From positions 15,781,044-15,845,043 of the forward strand of contig NC_091355.1 of assembly GCF_038502225.1 (NCBI RefSeq): a stretch of 64,000 nt of DNA, in the 5' to 3' direction. The notes under the pieces are model-generated. The model was not told the DNA's origin and searched no databases. It saw only the letters and a program-made list of their open reading frames with translations. Positions within the stretch are counted from its first letter, which is position 1, and each line of letters opens with the position of its first letter. The position numbers and the translations under genes were made by a program. The stretch is from Cherax quadricarinatus (lineage: Eukaryota > Arthropoda > Malacostraca > Decapoda > Parastacidae). Positions 21,440 to 33,605 of the stretch are shown here, piece after piece.

Positions 21440-21575
21440 CATTGTGCATTCTAATGGTGATAAATGGTTTAAAAAAACCGACAAGGTGAATGTTGAGACA
21501 CTTATGCAACATATGGGAATCTCAATAAAGATTCCCATGTGTTGCATAAGTGTCTCAACCTTCAGCATTCTAATG
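21440..21575. repeat. Module D-type palindrome
   Basis: 31-bp arms at 21,492-21,522 and 21,529-21,559 differ at one base and are separated by only 6 nt. The arms contain GTTGAGACACTTATGCAACA, the tail block of module D. The flank AAACCGACAAG recurs at the window end (about 63,848). Confidence 0.82.
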
Positions 21576-21971
21576 GACTGATTCTAAAGAAATTAATTCT
21601 TTCGAGGTCACTGAATGAGCAATAAATCCATGGTAAGGACTTACCGCCTGCTTTGCAGACAAAAATCATATAAGCCGTCTTCCATATCTGCAAGACGATG
21701 CCCGCTTGTAGTGATATACTGAGACTAGGTTCCCGTAACATTCATTAACAAACAGTAAGAACAGCTCGTCGGAGATCAGAATTTATTTTTGCATTAATCT
21801 GTTTACTTGTTTGATAACTGTGTCTCTAGTAACTGTAATATTACGTGATTTCTTTTCACCAGATCCTTTTTAAACAGTCGGCTTCTGAGATTAAATATTT
21901 CTTCTTAGCTTCTTGTATGAACACGGAGGTGAACATATGTTAAAAATTAAAAATATTTCTTTCTCAAAGAA

Positions 21972-21973
<2 letters not shown>

Positions 21974-22023
<50 letters not shown>

Positions 22024-22078
22024 AGAGCAGGAGACAGACAGACAGGCAGACAGACAGACAGACAGACAGACAGACAGG

Positions 22079-22122
<44 letters not shown>

Positions 22123-22128
22123 GAGACA
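21974..22128. repeat. (GA)n and (CAGA)n microsatellites
   Basis: About 44 bp of (GA)n, a G-run, then about 95 bp of CAGA repeats with a few CAGG/CAAA variants. Confidence 0.95.
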
Positions 22129-22212
22129 TTGCGTTAACCTGTCCCTCCCATCATACATGATGAGAAAAATACGTTTCAGAAGATTTGGAAGTCCCGAGAA
22201 GACACATCACTT

Positions 22213-22325
22213 CCACTCTCACCCTCTCCTCCCACTTTCACCCTCTCCTCCCACTCTGATCCTCTCCTCCCACTCTCGCCCTCTCTTCCCACTCTCACCC
22301 TCTCCTCCCACTCTCATCCCCTCCA
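22213..22325. repeat. 19-bp minisatellite, 6 copies
   Basis: Unit CACTCTCACCCTCTCCTCC with substitutions. Downstream, 22,490-22,560 has a few CCCCAGCGTC repeats. Confidence 0.9.
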
Positions 22326-22599
22326 CCTCCAACACTTCTTCCCCTCTCACAGCCCCAACACAAAACATATGCATATATGTTTGGAGCGATAGTTGAGGGA
22401 GGCGCCGCTAGAGAGTGGTGGCTCTGGTGTCGTAAAGAGATGATCATTGCAGGGAAGTGAGGGATTAGAATAGCTGATGGGGAGACGTTCCCCAAAGACC
22501 CCTCCCCAGCGTCCCCAAGAACCGTCCCCAGCGTCTCAAAACCTCGTCCCCAGCGCCTACAAAACCACCACGCTGTTTTATAACACTTTGCGTGAGACA

Positions 22600-22760
22600 G
22601 ATGAAGGAGGTGCCGAGGGTGAAGTTAGAGTCGTGGTGGTGGTGCTGGTGGTTTGGTGGTGGTGCCGATTGTGGTGGAGGTGCTTATGATTGTGATTGCG
22701 GTGTTGATGATTTTGGTGATGGTGCTGGTGACGTGGGGGAAGAATAGTGATTGTGGAATT
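22600..22760. repeat. GGT/GTG-rich cryptic simple sequence
   Basis: Irregular GTGGTGGTG sequence between the short repeats and the (TA)n tract. Confidence 0.6.
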
Positions 22761-22817
22761 CATCACAGTGGGGATCGGCTGATTGTCTTTGTGATGTACT
22801 GATGATTGTAGTAGTAA

Positions 22818-22941
<124 letters not shown>

Positions 22942-23090
22942 TGTGTGTATTTCAATAAATTTTATTCAAACTCACTCTCTGATCTGCAATTTAAGGACGA
23001 AATTGCCCAAAATCTCCATGTTAATTATTAAATGAAAAACTGTTTTTTCCGGAAATTTTATACTCTTTTTTTCACTTTTTTAATTATTGG

Positions 23091-26000
23091 TGGGGGAGAT
23101 GATGAGGCTTGTGGGGAGGGGTAGATGTGATGGTAGTGTGGGGGTGGTAGATGTGATGGTAGTGTGAGGATGGTAGATGTGATGGTAGTGTAGGGGGTGG
23201 TAGATGTGATGGTAGTGTAGGGGTGGTAGATGTGATGGTAGTGTGGGGGTGGTAGATGTCATGGTAGTGTGGGGGTGGTAGATGTGATGGTAGTGTTGGG
23301 GGGTAGATGTGATGGTAGTGTGGGGGTGGTAGATGTGATGGTAGTGTGGGGGTGGTAGATGTGATGGTAGTGTGGGGGTGGTAGATGTGATGGTAGTGTG
23401 GGGGTGGTAGATGTGATGGTAGTGTGGGGGTGGTAGATGTGATGGTAGTGTGGGGGTGGTAGATGTGATGGTAGTGTGAGGATGGTAGATGTGATGGTAG
23501 TGTGGGGGTGGTAGATGTGATGGTAGTGTAGGGGGTGGTAGATGTGATGGTAGTGTGGGGGTGGTAGATGTGATGGTAGTGTGGGGGTGGTAGATGTGAT
23601 GGTAGTGTGGGGGTGGTAGATGTGATGGTAGTGTGGGGGTGGTAGATGTGATGGAAGTGTGGGGGTGGTAGATGTGATGGTAGTGTGGGGGTGGTAGATG
23701 TGATGGTAGTGTGCGGGTGGTAGATGTGATGGTAGTGTGGGGGTGGTAGATGTGATGGTAGTGTGGGGGTGGTAGATGTGATGGTAGTGTGGGGGTGGTA
23801 GATGTGATGGTAGTGTGGGGGTGGTAGATGTGATGGTAGTGTGGGGGTGGTAGATGTGATGGTAGTGTGGGGGTGGTAGATGTGATGGTAGTGTGGGGGT
23901 GGTAGATGTGATGGTAGTGTGGGGGTGGTAGATGTGATGGTAGTGTGGGGGTGGTAGATGTGATGGTAGTGTGGGGGTGGTAGATGTGATGGTAGTGTGG
24001 GGGTGGTAGATGTGATGGTAGTGTGGGGGTGGTAGATGTGATGGTAGTGTGGGGGTGGTAGATGTGATGGTAGTGTGGGGGTGGTAGATGTGATGGTAGT
24101 GTGGGGGTGGTAGATGTGATGGTAGTGTGGGGGTGGTAGATGTGATGGTAGTGTGGGGGTGGTAGATGTGATGGTAGTGTGGGGGTGGTAGATGTGATGG
24201 TAGTGTGGGTGGGGTTGATGTGATGGTAGTGTAGGGGTGTTTGATGTGTTGGTAGTGTGGGGGTGGTAGATGTGTTGGTAGTGTGGGGGTGGTAGATGTG
24301 ATGGTAGTGTGGGGGTGGTAGATGTGATGGTAGTGTGGGGGTGGTAGATGTGATGGTAGTGTGGGGGTGGTAGATGTGATGGTAGTGTGGGGGTGGTAGA
24401 TGTGATGGTAGAGTGGGGGTGGTAGATGTGATGGTAGTGTGGGGGTGGTAGCTGTGATGGTAGCGTGGGGGTGGTAGATGTGATGGTAGTGTGGGGGTGG
24501 TAGATGTGATGGTAGTGTGGGGGTGGTAGATGTGATGGTAGTGTCGGGGTGGTAGATGTGATGGTAGTGTGGGGGTGGTAGATGTGATGGTAGTGTGGGG
24601 GTGGTAGATGTGATGGTAGTGTGGGGGTGGTAGATGTGATGGTAGTGTGGGGGTGTTAGATGTGATGGTAGTGTGGGGGTGGTATATGTGATGGTAGTGT
24701 GGGGGTGGTAGATGTGATGGTAGTGTGGGGGTGGTAGATGTGATGGTAGTGTGGGGGTGGTAGATGTAATGGTAGTGTGGGGGTGGTAGATGTGATGGTA
24801 GTGTGGGGGTGGTAGATGTGATGGTAGTGTGGGGGTGGTAGATGTGATGGTAGTGTGGGGGTGGTAGATGTGATGGTAGTGTGGGGGTGGTAGATGTGAT
24901 GGTAGTGTGGGGGTGGTAGATGTGATGGTAGTGTGGGGGTGGTAGATGTGATGGTAGTGTGGGGGTGTTAGATGTGATGGTAGTGTGGGGGTGGTAGATG
25001 TGATGGTAGTGTGGGGGTGGTAGATGTGATGGTAGTGTGGGAGTGGTAGATGTGATGGTAGTGTGGGGGTGGTAGATGTGATGGTAGTGTGGGGTGGTTG
25101 ATGTGATGGTAGTGTGGGGGTGGTAGATGTGATGGTAGTGTGGGGGTGGTAGATGTGATGGTAGTGTGGGGGTGGTAGATGTGATGGTAGTGTGGGGGTG
25201 GTAGATGTGATGGTAGTGTGGGGGTGGTAGATGTGATGGTAGTGTGGGGGTGGTAGATGTGATGGTAGTGTGGGGGTGGTAGATGGTAGATGTGAGGGTA
25301 GTGTGGGGGTGGTAGATGTGATGGTAGTGTGGGGGTGTTAGATGTGATGGTAGTGTGGGGGTGGTAGATGTGATGGTAGTGTGGGGGTGGTAGATGTGAT
25401 GGTAGTGTGGGGTGGTAGATGTGATGGTAGTGTGGGGGTGGTAGATGTGATGGTAGTGTGGGGGTGGTAGATGTGATGGTAGTGTGGGGGTGGTAGATGT
25501 GATGGTAGTGGGGGGGTGGTAGATGTGATGGTAGTGTGGGGGTGGTAGATGTGATGGTAGTGTGGGGGTGGTAGATGTGATGGTAGTGTGGGGGTGGTAG
25601 ATGTGATGGTAGTGTGGGGGTGGTAGATGTGATGGTAGTGTGGGGGTGGTAGATGTGATGGTAGTGTGGGGGTGGTAGATGTGATGGTAGTGTGGGGGTG
25701 GTAGATGTGATGGTAGTGTGGGGGTGGTAGATGTGATGGTAGTGTGGGGGTGCTAGATGTGATGGTAGTGTGGGGGTGGTAGATGTGATGGTAGTGTGGG
25801 GGTGGTAGATGTGATGGTAGTGTGGGGGTGGTAGATGTGATGGTAGTGTGGGGGTGGTAGATGTGATGGTAGTGTGGGGGTGGTTGATGTGATGGTAGTG
25901 TGGGGGTGGTAGATGTGATGGTAGTGTGGGGTGGTAGATGTGATGGTAGTGTGGGGTGGTAGATGTGATGGTAGTGTGGGGGTGGTAGATGTGATGGTAG

Positions 26001-29000
26001 TGTGGGGGTGGTAGATGTGATGGTAGTGTGGGGGTGGTAGATGTGATGGTAGTGTGGGGGTGGTAGATGTGATGGTAGGGTGGGGGTGGTAGATGTGATG
26101 GTAGTGTGGGGGTGGTAGATGTGATGGTAGTGTGGGGGTGGTAGATGTGATGGTAGTGTGGGGGTGGTAGATGTGATGGTAGTGTGGGGGTGGTAGATGT
26201 GATGGTAGTGTGGGGGTGGTAGATGTGATGGTAGTGTGGGGGTGGTAGATGTGATGGTAGTGTGGGGGTGGTAGATGTGATGGTAGTGTGGGGGTGGTAG
26301 ATGTGATGGTAGTGTGGGGGTGGTAGATGTGATGGTAGTGTGGGGGTGGTAGATGTGATGGTAGTGTGGGGGTGGTAGATGTGATGGTAGTGTGGGGGTG
26401 GTAGATGTGATGGTAGTGTGGGGGGGGTAGATGTGTTGGTAGTGTGGGGTGGTAGATGTGATGGTAGTGTGGGGGTGGTAGATGTGATGGTAGTGTGGGG
26501 GTGGTAGATGTGATGGTAGTGTGGGGGTGGTAGATGTGATGGAAGTGTGGGGGTGGTAGATGTGATGGTAGTGTGGGGGGGTGGTAGATGTGTTGGTTGT
26601 GTGGGGGTGGTAGATGTGATGGTAGTGTGGGGGTGGTAGATGTGATGGTAGTGTGGGGGTGGTAGATGTGATGGTAGTGTGGGGGTGGTAGATGTGATGG
26701 TAGTGTGGGGGTGGTAGATGTGATGGTAGTGTGGGGGTGGTAGATGTGATGGTAGTGTGGGGGTGGTAGATGTGATGGTAGTGTGGGGGTGGTAGATGTG
26801 ATGGTAGTGTGGGGGTGGTAGATGTGATGGTAGTGTGCGGGCGGTAGATGTGATGGTAGTGTCGGGGTGGTAGCTGTGATGGTAGTGTGGGGTGGTAGAC
26901 GTGATGGTAGTGTGGGGGTGGTAGATGTGATGGTAGTGTGGGGGTGGTAGATGTGATGGTAGTGTGGGGTGGTAGATGTGATGGTAGTGTGGGGGTGGTA
27001 GATGTGATGGTAGTGTGGGGGTGGTAGATGTGATGGTAGTGTGGGGGTGGTAGATGTGATGGTAGTGTGGGGGTGGTAGATGTGATGGTAGTGTGGGGGT
27101 GGTAGATGTGATGGTAGTGTGGGGGTGGTAGATGTGATGGTAGTGTGGGGTGGTAGATGTGATGGTAGTGTGGGGGTGGTAGATGTGATGGTAGTGTAGG
27201 GGTGGTAGATGTGATGGTAGTGTGAGAATGGTAGATGTGATGGTAGTGTGGGGGTGGTATATGTGATGGTAGTGTGGGGGTGGTAGATGTGATGGTAGTG
27301 TGGGGGTGGTAGATGTGATGGTAGTGTGGGGTGGTAGATGTGATGGTAGTGTGGGGGTGGTAGATGTGATGGTAGTGTGGGGGTGGTAGATGTGATGGTA
27401 GTGTGGGGGTGGTAGATGTGATGGTAGTGTGGGGGTGGTAGATGTGATGGTAGTGTGGGGGTGGTAGATGTGATGGTAGTGTGGGGGTGGTAGATGTGAT
27501 GGTAGTGTGGGGGTGGTAGATGTGATGGTAGTGTGGGGGTGGTAGATGTGATGGTAGTGTGGGGGTGGTAGATGTGATGGTAGTGTGGGGTGGTAGATAT
27601 GATGGTAGTGTGGGGGTGGTAGATGTGATGGTAGTGTGAGGATGGTAGATGTGATGGTAGTGTCGGGGTGGTAGATGTGATGGTAGTGTGGGGGTGGTAG
27701 ATGTGATGGTAGTGTAGGGGTGGTAGATGTGATGGTAGTGTGGGGGTGGTAGATGTGATGGTAGTGTGGGGGTGGTAGATGTGATGGTAGTGTGGGGTGG
27801 TAGATGTGATGGTAGTGTGGGGGTGGTAAATGTGATGGTAGTGTGGGGGTGGTAGATGTGATGGTAGTGTGGGGGTGGTAGATGTGATGGTAGTGTGGGG
27901 TGGTAGATGTGATGGTAGTGTGGGGGTTTTAGATGTGATGGTAGTGTGGGGGTGGTAGATGTGATGGTAGTGTGGGGGTGGTAGATGTGATGGTAGTGTA
28001 GGGGTGGTAGATGTGATGGTAGTGTGGGGGTGGTAGATGTGATGCTAGTGTGGGGGTGGTAGATGTGATGGTAGTGTGGGGGTGGTAGATGTGATGGTAG
28101 TGTGGGGGTGGTAGATGTGATGGTAGTGTGGGGGTGGTAGATGTGATGGTAGTGTGGGGGTGGTAGATGTGATGGTAGTGTGGGGGTGGTAGATGTGATG
28201 GTAGTGTGGGGGTGGTAGATGTGATGGTAGTGTGGGGGTGGTAGATGTGATGGTAGTGTGGAGGTGGTAGATGTGATGGTAGTGTGGGGGTGGTAGATGT
28301 GATGGTAGTGTGGGGGTGGTAGATGTGATGGTAGTGTGGGAGTGGTAGATGTGATGGTAGTGTAGGGGTGGTAGATGTGATGGTAGTGTGGGAGCGGTAG
28401 ATGTGATGGTAGTGTAGGGGTGGTAGATGTGATGGTAGTGTGGGAGCGGTAGATGTGATGGTAGTGTAGGGGTGGTAGATGTGATGGTAGTGTGGGGGTG
28501 GTAGATGTGATGGTAGTGTGGGGGATGGTAGATGTGATGGTAGTGTAGATATGATAGTAGTGTGTAGGGTGGTAGATGTGTTGGTTGTGTGGGGGTGGTA
28601 GATGTGATGGTAGTGTGGAGGTGGTAGATGTGATGGTAGTGTGGGGTTGGTAGATGTGATGGTAGTGTGGGGGTGGTAGATGTGATGGTAGTGTGCGGGT
28701 GGTAGATGTGATGGTAGTGTGGGGGTGGTAGATGTGATGGTAGTGTGGGGGTGGTAGATGTGATGGTAGTGTGGGGGTGGCAGATGTGATGGTAGTCTGG
28801 GGGTGGTAGATGTGATGGTAGTGTGGGGGTGGTAGATGTGATGGTAGTGTGGGGGTGGTAGATGTGATGGTAGTGTGGGGGAGGTAGATGTGATGGTAGT
28901 GTGGGGGTGGTAGATGTGATGGTAGTGTGGGGGTGGTAGATGTGATGGTAGTGTGGGGGTGGTAGATGTGATGGTAGTGTGGGGGTGGTAGATGTGCTGG

Positions 29001-29725
29001 TAGTGTGGGGGTGGTAGATGTGATGGTAGTGTGGGGGTGGTAGATGTGATGGTAGTGTGGGGGTGTTAGATGTGATGGTAGTGTGGGGGTGGTAGATGTG
29101 ATGGTAGTGTGGGGGTGGTAGATGTGATGGTAGTGTGGGGGTGGTAGATGTGATGGTAGTGTGGGGTGGTAGATGTGATGGTAGTGTGGGGGTGGTAGAT
29201 GTGATGGCAGTGTAGGGGTGGTAGATGTGATGGTAGTGTGGGGGTGGTAGATGTGATGGTAGTGTGGGGGTGGTAGATGTGATGGTAGTGTGGGGTGGTA
29301 GATGTGATGGTAGTGTTGGAGTGGTAGATGTGATGGTAGTGTGGGGGTGGTAGATGTGATGGTAGTGTGGGGGTGGTAGATGTGATGGTAGTGTGGGGGT
29401 GGTAGATGTGATGGTAGTGTGGGGGTGGTAGATGTGATGGTAGTGTGGGGGTGGTAGATGTGATGGTAGTGTGGGGGTGGTAGATGTGATGGTAGTGTAG
29501 GGGTGGTAGATGTGATGGTAGTGTGGGGGTGGTAGATGTGATGGTAGTGTAGGGGTGGTAGATGTGATGGTAGTGTGGGGGTGGTAGATGTGAAGGTAGT
29601 GTGGGAGCGGTAGATGTGTGAGTGGTAGTGTGGGTAGTGTGGTAAATGCGATGGTAGTATGGGGGTGGTAGATGTGATGGTAGTGTGGGGGTGGTAGATG
29701 TGATGGTAGTGTGGGGTGGTAGATG
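23091..29725. repeat. 26-bp minisatellite, about 255 copies (6.6 kb)
   Basis: Units contain GGTAGATGTGATGGTAGTGT followed by a run of four or five G and a T. Variants include a G4 (25-bp) form, GAGGATGG, GTAGGGGT and GGGAGCGG. The left edge starts at GGTGGGGGAGATGATGAGG. The right edge decays from about 28,540 onward and ends near 29,725. A 26-bp period rotates through all three reading frames, and the unit lacks stop codons on the minus strand. This produces an apparent 1,544-residue frame (25,338-29,972). I see no start context, composition or homology that supports translation. Confidence 0.98.
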
Positions 29726-30230
29726 TGATGGTAGAAGTAATGGTAGTGTACGGCAGTAGAGGTGTTGGTAATAGTAATGTTAATGGTGGGGGGTGTTGAT
29801 AATGGGAGTAGCGATGGTGGTGATGGTGGTGTTGGGGTGGGAGAGTAATTTGGGTGGTAAAGATGGTTGTGGGGATGGTACGTGTTGGATGGGGTGATAG
29901 AGTTGTTGATACGGAGCAGTAGTAAATGTGTTCGTAGGGATGATGGTAGAGGTATTGTGGCGGTGGTAGCATAAATGGTGGTGGTGGTAGTAGATATTTT
30001 GGTGGTCGTCGTAGTAGAGATGATGGTGGGTGTGGTAGAAGTGTTGTTAGTGGTGGGAGTCGTAGATGCGTTAGGGGTGGTAGCAGTGCTGGTGGTAGTC
30101 CAGGTATTGGTAGAGGTATTGATGGTAGTAGTAATAGGGATTATCGGGGTGGTGGTGGAATCATATACGTGTTAGTGGAAGGGAGGGTAGTAGTGTTGTG
30201 ATGGTAGAGCTGCTTGTAGTGGGTACTGTG
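29726..30230. repeat. GGT/TAG-rich degenerate flank of the 26-bp array
   Basis: Irregular GGTGGTAGTAG sequence that looks like highly decayed array units. No gene is seen. Confidence 0.65.
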
Positions 30231-30231
30231 G

Positions 30232-30385
30232 TATAATTATTATCATGGGGGAGCGCTAAACCCATAGGTATTGTACAGCCCCTGTTGGAGGGGGGTGGAC
30301 AGAATGCACTCAGCTCCAGTTCCCTAGATCAAGACTCCCTCACCAGCATCAAGGAACCTCCCTTGAGAGGGGTTACTGTCTTAGA
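30232..30385 (+). repeat. Dispersed short repeat, unclassified (SINE-like size)
   Basis: The block includes GGGGGAGCGCTAAACCCATA, then TCCCTAGATCAAGA and CATCAAGGAACCTCCCTTGA. I recall similar blocks as common dispersed repeats in decapod genomes. I cannot verify this or name the family. Confidence 0.4.
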
Positions 30386-31020
30386 GGTTTTAGACGTGTT
30401 GGTGATTCTAACAGAGGGTGTGGGGTAAGAGGCTTATGACTATATTCATCTTCTACATCTCGTATAAGTAATTAAGCTATTTTTCTGTATATATAACTCA
30501 ATTTCCATAATTTTTCGATTTTTTTGAGAGCGCGGAAAATTGCCCTACAGCCCTCCTTAACACAGAAGACCGGGGATGGTAGATATGCTGTTGGTGGAAG
30601 TAGAGAGTGCGGGGGTGAGAGCCATGTGGATGGTACTAGTCTAGGTATTAGTGGTGTACAGTACACACATACTTTGAGAGATATGCACCTTCATGTTTAT
30701 GTACTTGGAGAATAATATGTCTCTGTGCTTAAACCACGAGATACATACATCTAGCAATGTTTATGCTTTTGTATTGTTAGGCTACAAAAGGGCTTGTATG
30801 CTCTGCTTTCTGTACCGCTTCAGACACCGAACGAATTTTAATGTTTTCATTTACTTGCAGCTCTGGATTTGAGTTCGTAATTAACAGGGTCTTCACGGGA
30901 GGAATGTTTGAAGGAGACACTCCATGTATTCTGAGCCCTTCATTGAGAATATATCTGCTCTTTAATACTTAAATAATTTTAGTAATCAATATTTGATTGA
31001 AACCTTTGTGAGTGAGAGTG
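30386..31020. other. Intergenic DNA, no gene seen
   Basis: Unremarkable sequence. A few units resembling GGTAGATATG near 30,577 may be stray array copies. Confidence 0.4.
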
Positions 31021-31030
31021 AGAATTTGAG

Positions 31031-31306
31031 TGTTTACTCACCTTGCAGGGGTAGAACCATAGCTCCTGGCCCTGCCTTTTTACTGGTGTGCTCACCTATT
31101 TGCGGTTGCAGGGGTCGACGCTCGGCTCCTGGCCCCGCCTCTTCACTGATCGCTACTAGGTCCTCTCTCTCACTGCTCCATGAGCTTTATCATACCTCGT
31201 CTTAAAGCTATGTATGGTTCCTGCCTCCACTCTCTCACTTTCCAAACTATTCCACTTCCTGACGACTCTGTGACTGAAGAAATACTTCCTAACATCCCTT
31301 AACTCA

Positions 31307-31311
<5 letters not shown>
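31031..31311 (-). mobile_element. CR1-like 3' tail fragments, two nested
   Basis: A short tail (TTTACTCACC…GCAGGGGTAGAACCATAGCT) at 31,035-31,085 is followed by a longer one from 31,090. The longer one's minus strand encodes RDVRKYFFSHRVVRKWNSLE, the C-terminus of CR1 ORF2. It is 5' truncated exactly at the (TG)n tract. Confidence 0.88.

Positions 31312-31383
<72 letters not shown>
31310..31383. repeat. (TG)n microsatellite
   Basis: About 36 TG units between two CR1-like tail fragments. Confidence 0.97.
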
Positions 31384-31387
<4 letters not shown>

Positions 31388-31566
31388 ATATTTTTGGTTG
31401 CAGTGGTAGACTCACAGCTTCTGGTTCCGCCTCATCGCTAGTTGCTACTAGGTCCACTCTCTCCCTGCTCGAAGAGGCTTATCGTGTGTGTGTGTGTGTG
31501 TGTGCTACTAGGTCCACTCTCTCCCTGCTCGAAGAGGCTTATCGTGTGTGTGTGTGTGTGTGTGTA
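31384..31566 (-). mobile_element. CR1-like tail fragment with a 60-bp tandem duplication
   Basis: The tail block TTGGTTGCAGTGGTAGACTC is followed by an exact 60-bp duplication (31,445-31,504 and 31,505-31,564). Each copy contains CTACTAGGTCCACTCTCTCC and ends in its own (TG)n run. Confidence 0.88.
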
Positions 31567-31659
31567 AGACTTTTTATTTCAAGTACTTAATTCACAATTA
31601 CACAGTCTCAATAGTTCTATATAATCTCAAAGCAATTGTGACCAGTTGGAGATACACAT

Positions 31660-32050
31660 GTTTCTGCAGATTTGATGCATGTTCTGCTTAATATCCAGCT
31701 CCAGGAGCTTCATTATACTCTGCTTAACACTTAACTGATCCCAACCCTTGATGATGCTCCACTTAACATCTTACTAGATCAATGATTATAATTAAACTCA
31801 AGCACTGAGACTGATTCGAGAGCAAGATTAGTCTCGATTTAACATTGGAACTGATCCAAGGACATGGTTATACGTGCTTTGACAGTTAATCTGAACCACA
31901 AGCATGATTAATCTCTATTAAATATTGGAAGTGATCCAAGAACATACTTAAATTCAATATAACAAAAGAATAGATCCAAGAGCATGAATAAGCTATTTAA
32001 CACTGGAACTGATCCAGTAACTTGATTAAATACTAAAACATCGCGAGGAA
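31660..32050. repeat. Decayed tandem repeat, about 45-55 bp
   Basis: Recurring TTTAACATTGGAACTGATCC and AGAGCATGATTAATCT blocks with strong divergence. An old array. Confidence 0.6.
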
Positions 32051-32299
32051 CATAAAGAAAACAAAAATAATTTTTAAAAGAATCACGATAATTATTGGAA
32101 GAGAAGGAGGAAGAGAATTAGGAATCTTGTTCTCACCATTTAGTCTAATATATTTCTCTACTGACCTTTCAAATATTTTTTATAGCAGAGAAACGAGAGA
32201 GAAAATCGTGAATGGGTGTGAAGTATCGATAAAAAAAAGCTAAGATAAAGATATCCCTGATTGACAACTGCATTAATGGTTGTAGAAAATTGATAGTTT

Positions 32300-32640
32300 G
32301 ATTAGTAAGACACTAGAACAACATTTGGGTATTGTTATTCTGGAAACGTTTTGCCAGCCAGTGGTTTCTTCAGTCCATTACGGAGATGAACAGTGGAAGA
32401 TAAAGAGGAGGCTGAGGTTATCAATCCCTCAGCCTGGAATCGGTGTGTTCAGTCCTTTAAGCCTGACGGTGTGAACACGTTGTTGAAGCTTTCTTCTTAA
32501 ATAGACTAATAACAGGTTGGACAGATATATGGCTGAGAAGAGGATGGATTCAAGAATGACCTTCCTACCTTGGGCTGCGGTGTTCTTCCATGATGTTACC
32601 TATTGCTGTATTGGATAGCTATCAAAACTTTTTCTGGCAA
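32300..32640 (-). repeat. Module A/D-type dispersed repeat, minus orientation
   Basis: On the plus strand ACAACATTTGGGTATTGTTA, GGAAACGTTTTGCCAGCC and GTGGTTTCTTCAGTCC mark the decayed hairpin core. The flank with AATCCCTCAGCCTGG and GTGTTCAGTCC matches the body of the foldback at 34.9-35.7 kb. Confidence 0.65.
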
Positions 32641-32675
32641 GAGATTCAGCAACGATGCTGTTGACTGATCCTTGT

Positions 32676-32790
32676 GGCTTTCCGCAAGGATCAGTTTTAG
32701 GCCAGTTGTTCATAATTTGCTTTAATAACCTTGATGAAGGAATTACAAGTTATATTGCTATGCAATGGAACATAATATAAGAACTACATA
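32676..32790 (+). pseudogene. Reverse-transcriptase fragment of another CR1/Jockey-type element
   Basis: Translation gives GFPQGSVLGQLFIICFNNLD followed by EGITSYIA. This is the conserved G-x-P-Q-G-S-x-L-G-P block and following helix of non-LTR RTs. No catalytic FADD follows in frame. It differs from the CR1 family above, so it is a separate element. Confidence 0.65.
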
Positions 32791-33275
32791 GAAATGAGCT
32801 TTGCAGACGTGTAACAAGTTATTCTTGGTTCTACAGGAAGTAGGCGTTTAACTTTCATCTTCATACATAATAAGTTACATAATTAAGCAATAGAACCTAG
32901 TGATCCTGACTTCCCTCTGCGCACGTTGTTACAGGCTGCCATCTAGTGTGTATTTTGCTATTGTTTACCTCGTTTAATATCGCCGTCTCACTTACGTTCT
33001 GTAACAATCACGAACGTAACTACATTCATTCTCTCTAAAATTTTAGAGTATTTTAATATACATCACTTAGTTGGATTTTTAATAGATGCAAAAAAAGTTG
33101 CATTCTACAAAAGTATTCATTGTTTTCACGGATGTTTGTGTAAATAGTTTTAAACAGGGGATTTTTTTAACTCTTGAGTGCGCGTGGAATGTATGAATAA
33201 ACATGTGAAATATTTTACTGCATAGACCATTCAATGAACTTTTAACCCAGTCACTCATCAGATTTTGCTGTTGTT

Positions 33276-33605
33276 GGGTAAAGGACACATATGCAGCTAA
33301 TGTGATATTTTACTGTAGGAACATTTCCTACAAAATGTTACTACAAAGCTCCTGCCCAGGAACTTTGCTGTCTCTTCTCCAGGAACTTTGCTGTTTCCTC
33401 TCCAGGAGCTTTGTGAAGCCAGTACCAACATTTCAATGACTGGGGTTGTATCTAAAGGTAACACAGTGAGATGAAATAGCAAAAGCACTAGTGTAGGCCT
33501 ACTGGCACTGAAGTAGGCCAAATGGCACCGTAGTAGACCAACTGGAGAGCGAAACATCGCAGCAATAAAATGTCACATTTGTTGCTCATCTGTCTTTTAC
33601 CTGTC
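33276..33605. repeat. Module B foldback with long spacer
   Basis: The left arm begins TAAAGGACACATATGCAGCT (33,279). The right arm contains GAGCGAAACATCGCAGCAAT and AAAATGTCACATTTGTTGC (33,546-33,584). The spacer of about 200 bp contains three copies of CAGGAACTTTGCTG-type sequence, derived from the hairpin region. Confidence 0.72.

Noticed and set aside
25338..29972. 1,544-residue minus-strand open frame rich in His, Pro and Thr
   Set aside because: It is an artefact of a stop-free 26-bp repeat that cycles through all frames. Indels only shift the phase of the same peptide, and there is no homology or start context.
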